Source: CAWAPS01 sp963783945 (GTDB lineage: Bacteria; Actinomycetota; Acidimicrobiia; Acidimicrobiales; Palsa-688). From it: 64,000 nt of DNA. Location: the NCBI GenBank assembly GCA_963783945.1, contig CAWAPS010000007.1:248001-312000 (forward strand), written 5' to 3'. The translations under genes and the position numbers were made by a program. This document shows positions 19,485 to 30,197 of the stretch, in pieces. The notes beneath the pieces are model-generated. The model made no database searches. It had not been told where the DNA came from and saw only the letters and a list, made by a program, of their open reading frames with translations. Numbering within the stretch: position 1 is the first letter of the stretch; the number at the start of each line of letters is the position of its first letter.

Positions 19485-20323
19485 GAGGATGATCCCAACG
19501 GAGACGCGGCGAAAGAGGCCATCAACGAGGAAACGCTCGCCCCGAATTGTGTTTGAAACGATCCAAAAGTCTGCTGCAAACCTGAGGTGACACCTTCAAT
19601 GTCGGTCGTGACGGCGCCCAGGAGTTGTGTGAACGCCGAGCCGAAGACTTCAGAGCCAGGCAGAACGCCGGCGCCGGTCGTGGCTGTTGCCGGATTTCTG
19701 AGGAGAGCGTTGAGCGCAGCCGATCCATTCGAGAAGGTGGTCGCCACCGAAGTCAATGCTCCCGAGATCTCATTGGAAAATGCCGTCGAAGCGGCCTGGA
19801 TGTTGCCATCAAACTGAAGCGCCGGTGCCGCGAACAGCGTACTCGCTTGTTCAAACTCACTTGAAAGGGCAGACATCTGATTCTCGAAGCCGAATGTGAG
19901 ACGGATAGCTTTGGTATTGAAGAACGCCTCCTGGTGGGCGAATTCCGCATTGAACAAGGGACTTATCGCGGGCGTCCTGAGGATTCTTGACTTTGCTCCA
20001 GGCTCGAGCGCTCGCTCAACGCGTGTACTTGATGACGTGGCGCCGCTGACAAGGAGCCCCTGATAATGATCGATTCGTGCGATGAGAAGGTTAACGAGCG
20101 CCTGGGCTTGCCCGATAAACTCGTCATTCAGCCTTGCCATATCGGTCTGGAACGCCTGGATGACCGTCGAGCTGACTGCGGGGGGCAGAGAGATTGATTG
20201 AACGTTCGATGGAACGGGCGTCACGGGCGCAACCGGCACCGTCGTCAAGAGCACGCGCTGGTCCAGAGCCTCAACTGATCCGATCAATCTGCGCCGATTC
20301 GATGAATGTGTTCTGTTGTTCAT
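19481..20323 (-). CDS. Secreted protein with planctomycete export motif, probably 3'-truncated
   Basis: The ATG at 20323 follows a GAGAGG ribosome binding site. The N-terminus MNNRTHSSNRRRLIGSVEALDQRVLLT has the L(E/D)xRxLL-type motif seen at the start of many planctomycete surface proteins. The remainder is alanine/serine-rich and probably helical (AFQTDMARLNDEFIGQAQALVN) with low-complexity repeats (SFGSFQTQFGASVSSLMASF). The last residues end abruptly at the junction with the DUF4915 fragment, so the natural end may be lost. I know no function; I infer export to the periplasm or surface. Confidence 0.6.
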   Translation of the reverse strand: MNNRTHSSNRRRLIGSVEALDQRVLLTTVPVAPVTPVPSNVQSISLPPAVSSTVIQAFQTDMARLNDEFIGQAQALVNLLIARIDHYQGLLVSGATSSSTRVERALEPGAKSRILRTPAISPLFNAEFAHQEAFFNTKAIRLTFGFENQMSALSSEFEQASTLFAAPALQFDGNIQAASTAFSNEISGALTSVATTFSNGSAALNALLRNPATATTGAGVLPGSEVFGSAFTQLLGAVTTDIEGVTSGLQQTFGSFQTQFGASVSSLMASFAASPLGSSS

Positions 20324-21016
20324 GGCCGAGCCTCTCAATGAATTTGCGGAAGTAGCTCATGATGGTGCAAGTAAGAAACACCTTGTCCGCGAAAGTGACG
20401 TTTGAGGATCTCCAGCGCGCAGGGACGCTGCCGGCGGTTTAATCGCCCACAAAACACGTGACGACTTGCGCCGATCGGCCCGCTAAATGGCATCACTTAA
20501 TTGCGGGGACATACGCCTCACCAGTTCGGCAGGCGCTTCCGGCCGTCCCGGAATCGTACGAGGCCGTTGAGATGAAGACCAAAGTTCAGCGAGTCGGCGC
20601 GTGCTCGCTTGAAGTTCGGCCCGGTTCCCGCCTCGCCAGATCAATTTCCTTGAAGGCCAACTCACTGATCGCCCTAGTGAAAGACTGCGCACGACGTGTT
20701 GTTCGTGACAGCCGCCTCGAGAAAAATCTGCGGCCTGGTCTTTCCGCCGAGTTCATCGATGGGCCAAGCCCACATGCACACGGGCTTTACAGCCGAAACA
20801 GTCAGAAGTACGGGGAGCATGGAGAAACCCATTCTTTGAAATGTATCGGGGAATATGAGACACGAGAGTGTGAGATACACATTCTTCGCTGTTTGAGAGA
20901 CCTACCTTTCCGGTTTCGGTCGGCCTGGCGTGGCTAACCGAGCCGCTTTGAGACGCCATCGCGGGAAAACACCCATTTGGTTGTCCCGAGTCTGTGGCCG
21001 CGCGCAGTCATAGGCT
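20324..21016. other. Intergenic stretch between divergent genes
   Basis: About 690 bases separate the leftward secreted-protein gene from the rightward sigma fragment. I see no conserved protein, RNA gene or strong repeat; frames on both strands lack ribosome binding sites and known motifs. It should hold the promoters of the flanking genes. Confidence 0.4.
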
Positions 21017-21226
21017 ATGGGCAACGTCATGAACGATCCACCGAGCGAGACCGCCAGCCTGGTCGAGCGGTTCCGAGTCGGTGATTCGCGGGCACTTGCC
21101 GACCTGTTTCAGAGGCATCGCGACCGCCTGCGAAGGATGGTCGAGCTGCGCATGGACGCACGGATCCAGGGTCGGGTCGACTTCACCACCAGAGGTTGTT
21201 CAAACAGAGGAGCGAGAGAACCATGA
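21017..21226 (+). pseudogene. ECF sigma factor, N-terminal fragment
   Basis: The frame (probable start at 21029, MNDPPSETASL) reads ERFRVGDSRALADLFQRHRDRLRRMVELRMDARIQGRVD, which matches the start of the planctomycete ECF family also found intact at 35169-35842 (HRERLRRMVALRMD-RLQGRVDPSDV). Just before the expected region 2 (PSDVIQDAYLEA) the match ends at 21182 and unrelated sequence with a ribosome binding site for the next gene begins. Regions 2 and 4 are gone, so it cannot be a working sigma factor. Confidence 0.75.
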
Positions 21227-24200
21227 GTCGCACAGTCTCGAAGGCGGATGCAGGGGCGGGTGGGGAACGGTAGCGGGCCGGCGATTGCAACGGCGTCGGA
21301 TGCGGCCGACGGTGTCGGCGCTCGAGCCACGGACCTTGCCGTCCAACTTGTACGTCAATTCGGCTAATAGCGGTACGGCGGACGGGTTAACGCCGGCCAC
21401 CGGCTTCACGACGATTCAGGCCGGGATCTCCATCGCCAGCACCGGCGACACGATCCTTGTGGAAACGGGCCACGGCTACAACGAGTCCGACACGGTCGGG
21501 GTTGCCGGCCTGACCATCGAGGCCGACACGGGGCAGCATCCCGTCCTCGACGGCACCACTCCCATCGCCCAGGCGTCTTCAGGCTTCACGATCATCGCGA
21601 CCGGCGTGACGATCGCGGGCTTTACGATCCAGAACTTCTCGGGTCCATCCGCCGTCCTGGTCCAGGGTGGTGCCTCAATCACATTGAGCGGCGAGACGAT
21701 TCAAGATAACTCCGCCTCATCCTCCGGCGGCGGCATCGACAACAGCGGCGAGCTCACAGTCACAGAGTGCACTCTCACGAACAACACGGCCGGCCGCGAC
21801 GGCGGCGGCATCTACGACGAGATGAGTGGCACCGTCTCGGTCACGCAAAGCACTCTCACGAACAATACGGCCGCCAGCAACGGCGGCGGCATCGATAGCG
21901 AATCGAGTGGCGCGGTCTCGATCACCGACACGACCATTGCGAGCAACTCGGCCGCCGGCTCCGGCGGCGGCATCTTGTGCGATGTTGACACGCTCTCGAT
22001 CTGCGACGCGGCGATCACGAACAACACGGCCACTATCGTCGGCGGCGGAATCTTCATCGGGCCGGGTGCACTGACAATCCTCAACACGACCATCGCGAGC
22101 AACTCGGCCATCAGCGGCGGCGGAGTCATCAACTTCGGCACGGCCAATCTGACCGATTCGATCGTCACCCTGAACACCGCCGATGCCGAAGGCGGCGGCG
22201 GCGGTGGCCTGTACAACAACGGCACGACCACGTTGAGCAATTGCACCGTCAGCGACAACTCTGCCGGTGAAGGCGGCGGCCTGTTCAACTTCTACAGCGA
22301 CTCGCTCACTTTCTCTGGCGGCAACTTCGAGGCGAATCATGCTTCCTCGTCCGGGGGAGCGATCTTCAACGGCGGGCATATCGAGTCGTTCGATAGCGGT
22401 TTCACGGGCAACTCGGCCGGGAATGCCGGCGGCGCCATATCGAACTCCATGGGGACCGGCTCGATCTCCGGCAGCAGCGTCTCGGGCAACTCCGCCGGCT
22501 CCTATGGCGGGGGCGGTATCTGCGTCTCTTCCGGCGCCTTGACGATCGCCAACACCTCGATCGACGATAATTCCTCCGGGAACTTTGGCGGCGGCCTCCT
22601 CGTCAACGCGGGCGCCTGGCTCGCGGTCGAAACCGACACGATCTCAGGCAACTTCGCCAGCAATGACGGCGGGGGGATCGATGATTTCGGAACGACGACG
22701 TGCTCGAGCAGCACGTTCACGGGCGACGGTACGTTCACCCACGGCGGTGCCATCAACAACGCTGGCTCGCTAACCGCCGCCGCCTGTAATTTCTCGGACG
22801 ACTACGCCTACGGCGCCGGCGGCGGCTACTTTGGCGGCACCGACAACGGGGTTGGCGGAGTGGCAACACTCACCAACTGCACCTTTTCCGACGACTCGGC
22901 CTTCGACGGCGGCGGCGGCGGCCTGGCCAACTACGCCACGCTGACGACCAATGACTGCACCTTCGCGGGCAACTTCGGTCCCTTCGGCGGCGGTGTGTAC
23001 AACGCCGGCGATACCACGATGACGGCCGATGGCTGCACCTTCTCGGGCAACTCGGCCAGCAACGACGGCGGCGGCCTGGACAACTACGGCACGCTGACAG
23101 TCAAGGACAGCACCTTCTCGGGCAACTCGGCTTCCAATGGTGGCGGTCTGAACAATTTCTTCGGCGCCACGCTGACGGTTGAAAGCAGCACGTTCTCGGG
23201 CAACTCGGCTTTTGACGGCGGCGGCCTGCGCAATGCCGGCGGTGGCTCGGCGACGGTCGAAAGCAGCAACTTCGACGCAAATGTTGCTGATGGCTTTGGG
23301 GGAGCGCTCTTCAATGCTGGTCATGTCGACTTGCTCGATAGCGGTTTCACGGGCAACTCGGCCGGGGCCACCGGCGGCGCCGTTTCGGACGCCTCCGGGG
23401 GGACGGGTTCAATCTCCGGCTGCAACCTTTCGGGCAACCACGCTGGTTCCTTCGGCGGCGGCGGCATCTGCGTATTTGGCGGCGCATTGACGATCGCCAA
23501 CTCCACAATCGCCGACAACAGCTCAGCGTCCCCGGGTGGCGGCCTCCTCGTCGTGAACGGGTCGTCGCTGAGAGTTTTCGATGACACCGTCGCCGGCAAC
23601 ACCGCCCCGAGCGGCGGCGGCCTTGACAACTCGAGCGGAACGGTGACCATCGGCAACACGATCGTGGCGGAGAACACGGCCGTCACCAGCGGGCCCGATG
23701 CCCTGGGAACGTTCGCCTCCCAGGGGAACAACCTGATCGGCCAGACCGACGGCAGTTCCGGCTGGGTCAGCTCCGACCTGACCGGCACCATCGCCAAGCC
23801 GCTGGACCCCCTGCTGGCACCATTGGGCAATTACGGTGGCCCGACGCAGACGATGGCCTTGCTGCCCGGCAGCCCGGCCATCGACGCGGGCAATAACGCG
23901 CTCATTCCCGCCGGCGTCACCACCGACCAGCGCGGCCTCCCCCGCATCGTCAACGGCGTCGTTGACATTGGCGCCTTCGAATCAGGTGGGTTCACCATCA
24001 AGGTCACTTCCGGAAGCGGCCAGTCAACAGGCGTGCTCACGGCCTTCCCGGCCCCGCTGGTCGTGACGGTCACCGCCAGGAACCCGAGCGAGCCCGTGGC
24101 GGGTGGCGTGGTCACATTCACCCCGCCGCCCATTGGGGCGTCGGCAACCCTGAGTGGAAGCCCGGCAACCATCAGCGCCTCCGGCAGGGCGAGCGTCACG

Positions 24201-25289
24201 GCCACGGCCAACGGCATCGTCGGTAGCTACACCGTCTCGGCCACGACCAGCGGCATCACGACCCCCGCGAGATTCAGCCTGACCAACCACCAGTTGATCA
24301 TTGCCCTCGACCCTAAGGCGCCAGGAGCACTCAGCCTCGCGGGTAACGCGAGCATCAAGATTGCCGGTGTTGTCTATGTCGATTCCAGCTCGTCGAGTGC
24401 TCTTTCGGCCAGCGGCAACGCAAAGGTCACGGCCGCGGCCATCGATGTCCACGGAGGCGTCAAGAAGAGCGGCAACGCGAGCCTCAGTCCGACCCCGGTC
24501 ACGGGGGCCGCGGTGCTCGCCGTGGCCTCACTGCCGTCACCGAGCACCATGTCGATGACCAATTATGGTTCTTTCAGCCTCAGCGGGAATTCGTCCAAAA
24601 CGATCCAGCCGGGCATCTACAGCCAGATCAGCGTTTCCGGAAACGCAAAGCTCACGATGAGCAGCGGCATCTACATCATCGAGGGTGGCGGCTTCTCCGA
24701 TTCGGGCAACGCCAGCGTCAACGGCTCCGGGGTGATGATCGTGAACGGAGGCAGCAAGTATCCCGGTACAGGCGGCACATACGGCAGCATCACGCTGAGC
24801 AGCAACGTTGCAATCAACCTGAGCCCAGCGACGAGTGGGACTTATGCGGGGATCGTGTTCTTCCAGCCGCGGGATAATACGGCGGCGCTTTCCGTGACCG
24901 GCAATGCATCGGGAATCACCGGCACGATCTACGCACCGGCGGCCGCGCTTTCCGAGAGCGGCAATGGATCGCTCGATGCGTCTCTCATCGTCGATACGGT
25001 CGCGATCAGCGGCAACGGAGTCGCCGACGGCCCGGCCGTCGTTGCGCCCTCGGCCGTGGTCGGCTTGACCGTGACGACGCAAGGCGTCGGCACACCCAGC
25101 TCGCCCGCCGCTAGCCCCTCTCCCTCCAGCTCGAGCGCTGGTCTCATGGCCCTGGACGTCGCCCTGGACGATCTGAGCACGACCGCCGGAGGCACAGCCT
25201 CATGGGTCAAAAATGCCTCGAATTTCAGGATCATTTCGTCGCAGCTACGGCAGCCAGCGTCAGCTCGGCCGTCGATGACTCGAGGATAA
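21223..25289 (+). CDS. Large secreted beta-helix protein with choice-of-anchor Q module
   Basis: An ATG at 21223 follows GGAGCGAGAGAACC and begins MSRTVSKADAG; a frameshift near 21270 is then needed to reach the frame with RRRMRPTVSALEPRTLPSN, the planctomycete export motif. An in-frame ATG at 21300 is the alternative start. About 22 beta-helix repeats follow (GGGIDNSGELTVTECTLTNN and variants), then a choice-of-anchor Q block near 23810-23990 (NYGGPTQTMALLPGSPAIDA) and an Ig-like domain. The C-terminal region (about 24290-25030) is a second helix of SLAGNASIKIAGVVYVDSS-like repeats. The frame is open for 1400 codons without a break. I infer a surface protein. It shares its modules with the 14408-18845 gene. 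Confidence 0.8.
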
Positions 25290-25338
25290 AAACCGCGTTT
25301 CTTCGAGAGCGTTTGGCTCGATAGACGGCCTCGTCCGC

Positions 25339-25448
25339 GTGATGGTGTCGCCGCTGGTGGCGGCGGCGACGGCAGTGCGCAGCGAGCCAGAGCCACTGTC
25401 CTGGTTGTTGATGACCGTCAAGGTGCTGAGCAACGTATTGAACGTCAA
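25339..25448 (-). pseudogene. N-terminal fragment of a beta-helix surface protein
   Basis: About 35 residues (LTVINNQDSGSGSLRTAVAAATSGDTI) match the first strand block of bacterial beta-helix surface proteins, where V-N-x-x-D-S-G-x-G-S-L-R is highly conserved. The match ends at about 25340 inside the tail region of the convergent beta-helix gene. It is a leftover from a rearrangement, not a complete gene. Confidence 0.55.
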
Positions 25449-25472
25449 AGCAAGAGAGTGCTTCGCAACGCG

Positions 25473-28400
25473 CTATCGCTCGCCGGCGAAGACATTTGCC
25501 GGCAGCTCTCCATGGCGTTCCTCAACAAGTTCGCGGGCCTCGCGGAGCAGCAGATGGAAGAGGATTCCTTCGCGAAAGTTCCAGCCCTCGGGGATGGCGC
25601 GGTCGGGCCACCCGGGGCGGTCGCGCATTCGGGTGTTAGCCCACCGCTGGTCTCGATCGAGCCAACGCCGGGCCTCGTCGGTCCGGCCGAGCTTGTAGTG
25701 GGCCATTGCCAGGACGAGCGAGTTCACGACGGTTGTTTCGCTTCGGCCTGGCTCGCGTTTGACGCTGTTCTCGAGCACCGCGATGGCATCGGCAAAGCGG
25801 CCGGCGCGGTAAAGCGCCAGCCCGAGGACGTGGTCGCACCAGGGTGTTTTGAGAATGGCCTGGCGCCGCTCGGCAAGCCGAAGGGCCTCATTCGCTTCCG
25901 CGGGTGGGCCCGACGCCAGGACGCAGGCGTGTGCCGTGAATTGCAGCCAGGTTAGATCCTTGGTCTTGCCAAGGGTGGCGAGCATGAATTGGCGGGTCGA
26001 GCGGTACCCCTGGGCGTCGGCCACCGCCAGGAGCAGGATGGCGTACTCGAAGCAGAGCCATGGTTCGTTCGGCGGCGTGTCGGCAAAGGCTCGAGCAAAC
26101 TCGGCAGCCGCAGCCTCCCATTGGCCTCGGCCGGCGAGCTCTGACCCCATGCTGATCGCGCGCCTGCGCAACTCGGTGTCGCGGGGAGCGGTCACTCGGG
26201 GCGGACCATAGTCGACCCGCAATGGGGGTAACGGCTGCCGCGAGCGATCGGCTGCCTCCTCGTCGGAATAGGGCGGCGCGTCAAAGTCCAGACCCATCTC
26301 CGTGAGATGTTTCCGAATGGCCCGCAGGTCCCACACGTGCACCGCCGGGCCGTCGGGCGTGGTGACCACCAGGCGCGAACCGTCGGGGCTAAAGTTCGCG
26401 AGCCTCTGCGGCGCACAGGTCAGGGCTTTCCAAACGCGCGAGGGTGCGGCCGGTCGCTGACTCCACGAGGTGGATGATCTTGCTCGCGTCCAGGACCGCC
26501 AGCAACCGGCTATCAGCGGAGAAGCAGTAACCCTCACCGCCGATCTGGCGCGCTTCGCGCCACGAACCCACGGCCCACAGCCGGCAGGGTGTCGCTCCAG
26601 TCAGCAGCCATTGGCCATCAGAACTGAAGCGAACTCGCCCGCCGAAATCGATGGGTAGCTTGAATGCCTCCGTTCCATCGGACGTGCGCCAGAGGTGAAC
26701 GTGACCGGTCGAGTGACTGCTTGTGGCTATCCATTCGCCGTCGGGGCTGACGGCGAGTCTGCGAACGTCGTTGAGGGGCCCGACAGTGAAGGCACGACCC
26801 GGTGTCACGACTTGGGCGTGTCCGCTGGTATGCCTCGGCGACGACTCTGCCTGATCGGTCCTCGGCAATGTCACAATGGCTTGGTGGCAAAGCGAGAGGA
26901 CCTGGAGGGCCCACCTGAAAAACGCCCCGACCCTGGTCCAACTGAAACGGCCAGCGCAACGCGCCGAGATCGCCGGTGGTCAGTAAGTCTCCCGACTCTT
27001 CGAACAGGCAAACCCTCGCGTACCCGATACCCAGAAAACCGAGCTCGGCGCCGCGCGCCAGGTCCCAGAGCACCACACCTCGGTCCGAGCCGACGACCAG
27101 TATCCGCCCATCATGCCGGATCGAAGGATTCCCATATTGGTTGGGCACGCTCGTGGCGTGGGCCAATGTACGGTATTCGAGGGCCGGATCGACCTGGTAC
27201 GTGGTCAATTTGTCCACATATTCCAGAACGATTCGTCCGTCGTGGCTGAAGTCGCGCGAAGCGGACGCGCCGGTCAAGCTCAGCCAGGGTCGGCCCAGGA
27301 CCGGATCCCAGAGCCGCAGCCGGCTTTCCCAGCCGTTGCTCGCCAGCAATGTTCCGGCGGGGTGAAAGGCGATATTGATTCCGCTGTTCGTAGAGCCTTC
27401 GAGGGTCGCCTTCTGCGTGCCAGTGGCGGCGTCCCAGAGGTATATCTTGGAATCAAGGGCAGCTACTATGGCCAGCGTGGCGCCGTCGGGACTCCAGGCG
27501 ATCGATGCGCCATGGTCTAATTGGTTACTCCAGAACCGGCCGGGCGGCGTGGCGCCGTCGGGACGCCAGGCGATCGATGCGCCTCCCCCACTCGGCAGCG
27601 GAAATGACCGGATGAGCCGGCCCGTATCCGCGTCAAGGATCCGGCATGTGTGGTCTTTCTGGTCGTCGTACTCGACCGCGATCTGGGCGCCATCCGGACG
27701 GAAGACCGGCGCTCCCCCTGGCGCAGGTCCGCCCCAGCTATGGAGGACCTGACTTGTCGCAAGGTCGTAGACGAGGGTTTTCGCCGCGTGTTGCACCGCG
27801 ATTCGTTGGCTGTCCGGGCTGAACCGAGCCGACCAATCGCCCGGCACGTGCAGGGCGACCGCGTGCCGCTCGATGTCCCGCACCGTCAGAACACGGACGT
27901 CGTGATGCGCGGTCGCGAGGTAGCGGCCGTCGGGGCTGAAGCCGAAGACGAAGATCTCATGGTCGCCCCGGACCTGGAAGTGGTCGACTTCCTGGTCGTC
28001 GGCGACGCGACGGACCTCGATCGTGCCATCGCGAAACCGCTGCGCGTAGCGGGTCATGGTCGAGTCGAAGGCCCTGGCGACGACTCCGGCGGACTTGTTG
28101 ATAAGTCGCCCGGTGGGTTTCAAATCGGGCAGCGCCATGCAGGCGATCGCTTCGTCGCGCAATGGATCCAGCCGCTCGCCTTGCAGCTTCAGCTCACTCG
28201 CAATCGCGGCCGCCTTGGTCAATGCGGCGAGGCCGTCGAACCGTTGCCCCATCCGCCGACTGAAGCGACCGGCGCGAGCCTGAGCCTGCAGGGCCTTGAA
28301 GAGCTGCTCACGGGTTTCGCCCTGCGCGCGCTCGATCCGGACGTTGTCCCGGACCGCTTGAAAGTTCCTGTCGCGGTAGATGAAGGCCGCGATCGTCGAA

Positions 28401-30089
28401 ACGACGGCGAGAACTGTCGTCAGCGTCGCGGCGGTGACGTTGGCCGTGGCCAGCCAGGGGTTCCGCTTGCACCACCGCCAGAATTGCTGGTAGTAGGGGA
28501 TCGGCCGGGAACGAATCGGCCTGTACTCGACAAAACGCCGCAATTCGGCCGCCATCTCTTCGGCGCTGGCGAACCGGTGGTTCGAGTCCTTGGCAAGGGC
28601 CTTGAGGACAATCGTCTCCAGGTCGCGGGGAATCTTGCGATCGAGCTGACGAGGCGGCACCGTCGGCTCGTGCACGATCTGGTCGATCAACCGCACCCTG
28701 TCCGCACTTTCAAACACCGGGCGCAGCGTCAACAGCTCGTACAAGGTCGCGCCCAAGGCGTAGATGTCGCACCGGCGGTCCGAGACGCCCCGAAACCGCT
28801 CGGGGGCCATGTAACGCAAGGTCCCAACCACGTCCTGCGACTGAGACAGGTCCTCCCCCTCCTCGAATTTCGCCAAACCGAAGTCGGTAATCCAGACATT
28901 GCCGAACTGATCCAAAAGCAGGTTCGACGGCTTGATATCGCGGTGCAGCACGCCGCGCTTGTGGGCATACGCGAGGGCGTCGGCCACCTGGGCGCCCAGG
29001 CGTGCGACCTCGCGGTGATAGCGGTCCTCGCCGTGACCAGCCAGCGAAGAGGACGAGGGGCTGGACGCGGAATCACGGTGATTTCGGTCGCCGACTGTTG
29101 TTGAGGGCAGGGTCGGCGCCCGTGCTGGGCCAGGCTCGAGCTCGATGTTGAATGTCATCGCCGGGCTCGAGTCCTGCTCGGGCGCGATCGGCTCGGTGGC
29201 CGGGAGCGGGCTTTGCTCGAGGTCGAGAACCACGCTGGTGCCCTTAGCGAACTGCCCCGTGAAAAGCCCGTGGGTGACGGTCTGCATCAGAGGATCGGCC
29301 GCCGCCTCGGTCTGGGCCGCGTCGTGGACGGCCTGAGGCAGCGCGGGGTGATTCGTCGGGTTCGGGTCCGGTCCGGCCTCGACCGGCGCGGCCTTCCCTT
29401 CTACCTGATTCGAGCGAAGTCGGCGGACGTCGGCCAGGATCTCGTCCAGGCTGTGACCGACGATGAACTGCATGGCGTAGTAGCAGACGCCGTCGTGCTC
29501 GCCGTAGTCGAAGACGGACACAATATTGGTGTGGTGCAACTGGGCCGCCGAGCGGGCTTCGTTATTGAACCGACGGAGGTAGTCGGGGCTAGCTCGGAAC
29601 CGGGCGTGCATAACCTTGAGCGCCACGCGGCTGCGGAGCGATTCCCGCACTGCCTCGTAGACCACCCCCATGCCCCCCTCGCCGATGCAGCCAATGATCC
29701 GGTAGTCACCCAGCCGTTCGGGCCATGTGCCAGCTCGGACGCCAACGGCTGCGGCAATACCGGCCGCACCCAGTGCCCTCTGTGCTCCGCGCGGGTCTCC
29801 CAACTCGGCGTTTCTGGGGCCGGCCAGTTCAGGCGCGCCACTCACCGACCCCAGTTGCTCGATTTCGACGAGCGCGGGGAGCAGCTCGCGGATGTCGTTG
29901 GCCAGCGCGGGGTCAGCGCCCGACGTACTCGGTCAGCGACGGCCGCTCTCCGTTGCGGAACCGCGCCAGGAATGACTCCAGGATCGGTCCTATCGGTTCG
30001 TGGCCTGAGGTCGGCGCGCTATCGACCTCGGGTTCGCACTCGCGCTTGTTCTCTCGATCCTTCTCGTCTTGCGTCTCGCCCGTGCTCAT
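25473..30089 (-). CDS. Ser/Thr protein kinase with WD40 and TPR-like C-terminus (paralogue 1)
   Basis: The start at 30089 (MSTGETQDEKD) is set by the intact paralogue at 35172. A short acidic N-terminus precedes a kinase domain: GEGGMGVVYEA, VALKVMH, HRDIKPSN, DFGLAKFEEG. The domain carries a roughly 130-residue insertion between the alpha-C region and the catalytic loop. A membrane segment (TANVTAATLTTVLAVVSTIAAFIY) follows, then WD40-like repeats, and at the end a TPR-like region (DHVLGLALYRAGRFADAIAVL, SLVLAMAHYKLGRTDEA). Frame breaks lie at 29913 (one extra T compared with the paralogue), 26842 and 26420. The protein would have about 1530 residues. It is probably a membrane-anchored signalling kinase whose sigma partner has been lost (see 30086-30143). 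Confidence 0.85.
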
Positions 30090-30143
30090 CTCCAGGACTC
30101 CTTGGCACCACCCGGCAGGCCGGTCAAGGTCTCCGTCAGGCAT
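30086..30143 (-). pseudogene. Last codons of a lost ECF sigma gene
   Basis: The minus strand reads LTETLTGLPGGAKESWR and stops at a TGA overlapping the kinase ATG (ATGA). The intact sigma gene at 35169 ends LKETLTGLPGGAAESWK with the same overlap. Upstream of these 17 codons the sequence changes to the tail of the neighbouring kinase gene. A tandem sigma-kinase duplication has therefore lost nearly all of one sigma gene. Confidence 0.8.
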
Positions 30144-30197
30144 TGTCTTTGACCATGGATCTCACTCGCCAGAGCGTCGACTTCGTTGTGGCGGCCG

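Noticed and set aside
20458..20937. A 159-residue plus-strand frame
   Set aside because: There is no conserved motif, no ribosome binding site, and the composition is not coding-like; I treat the region as intergenic.
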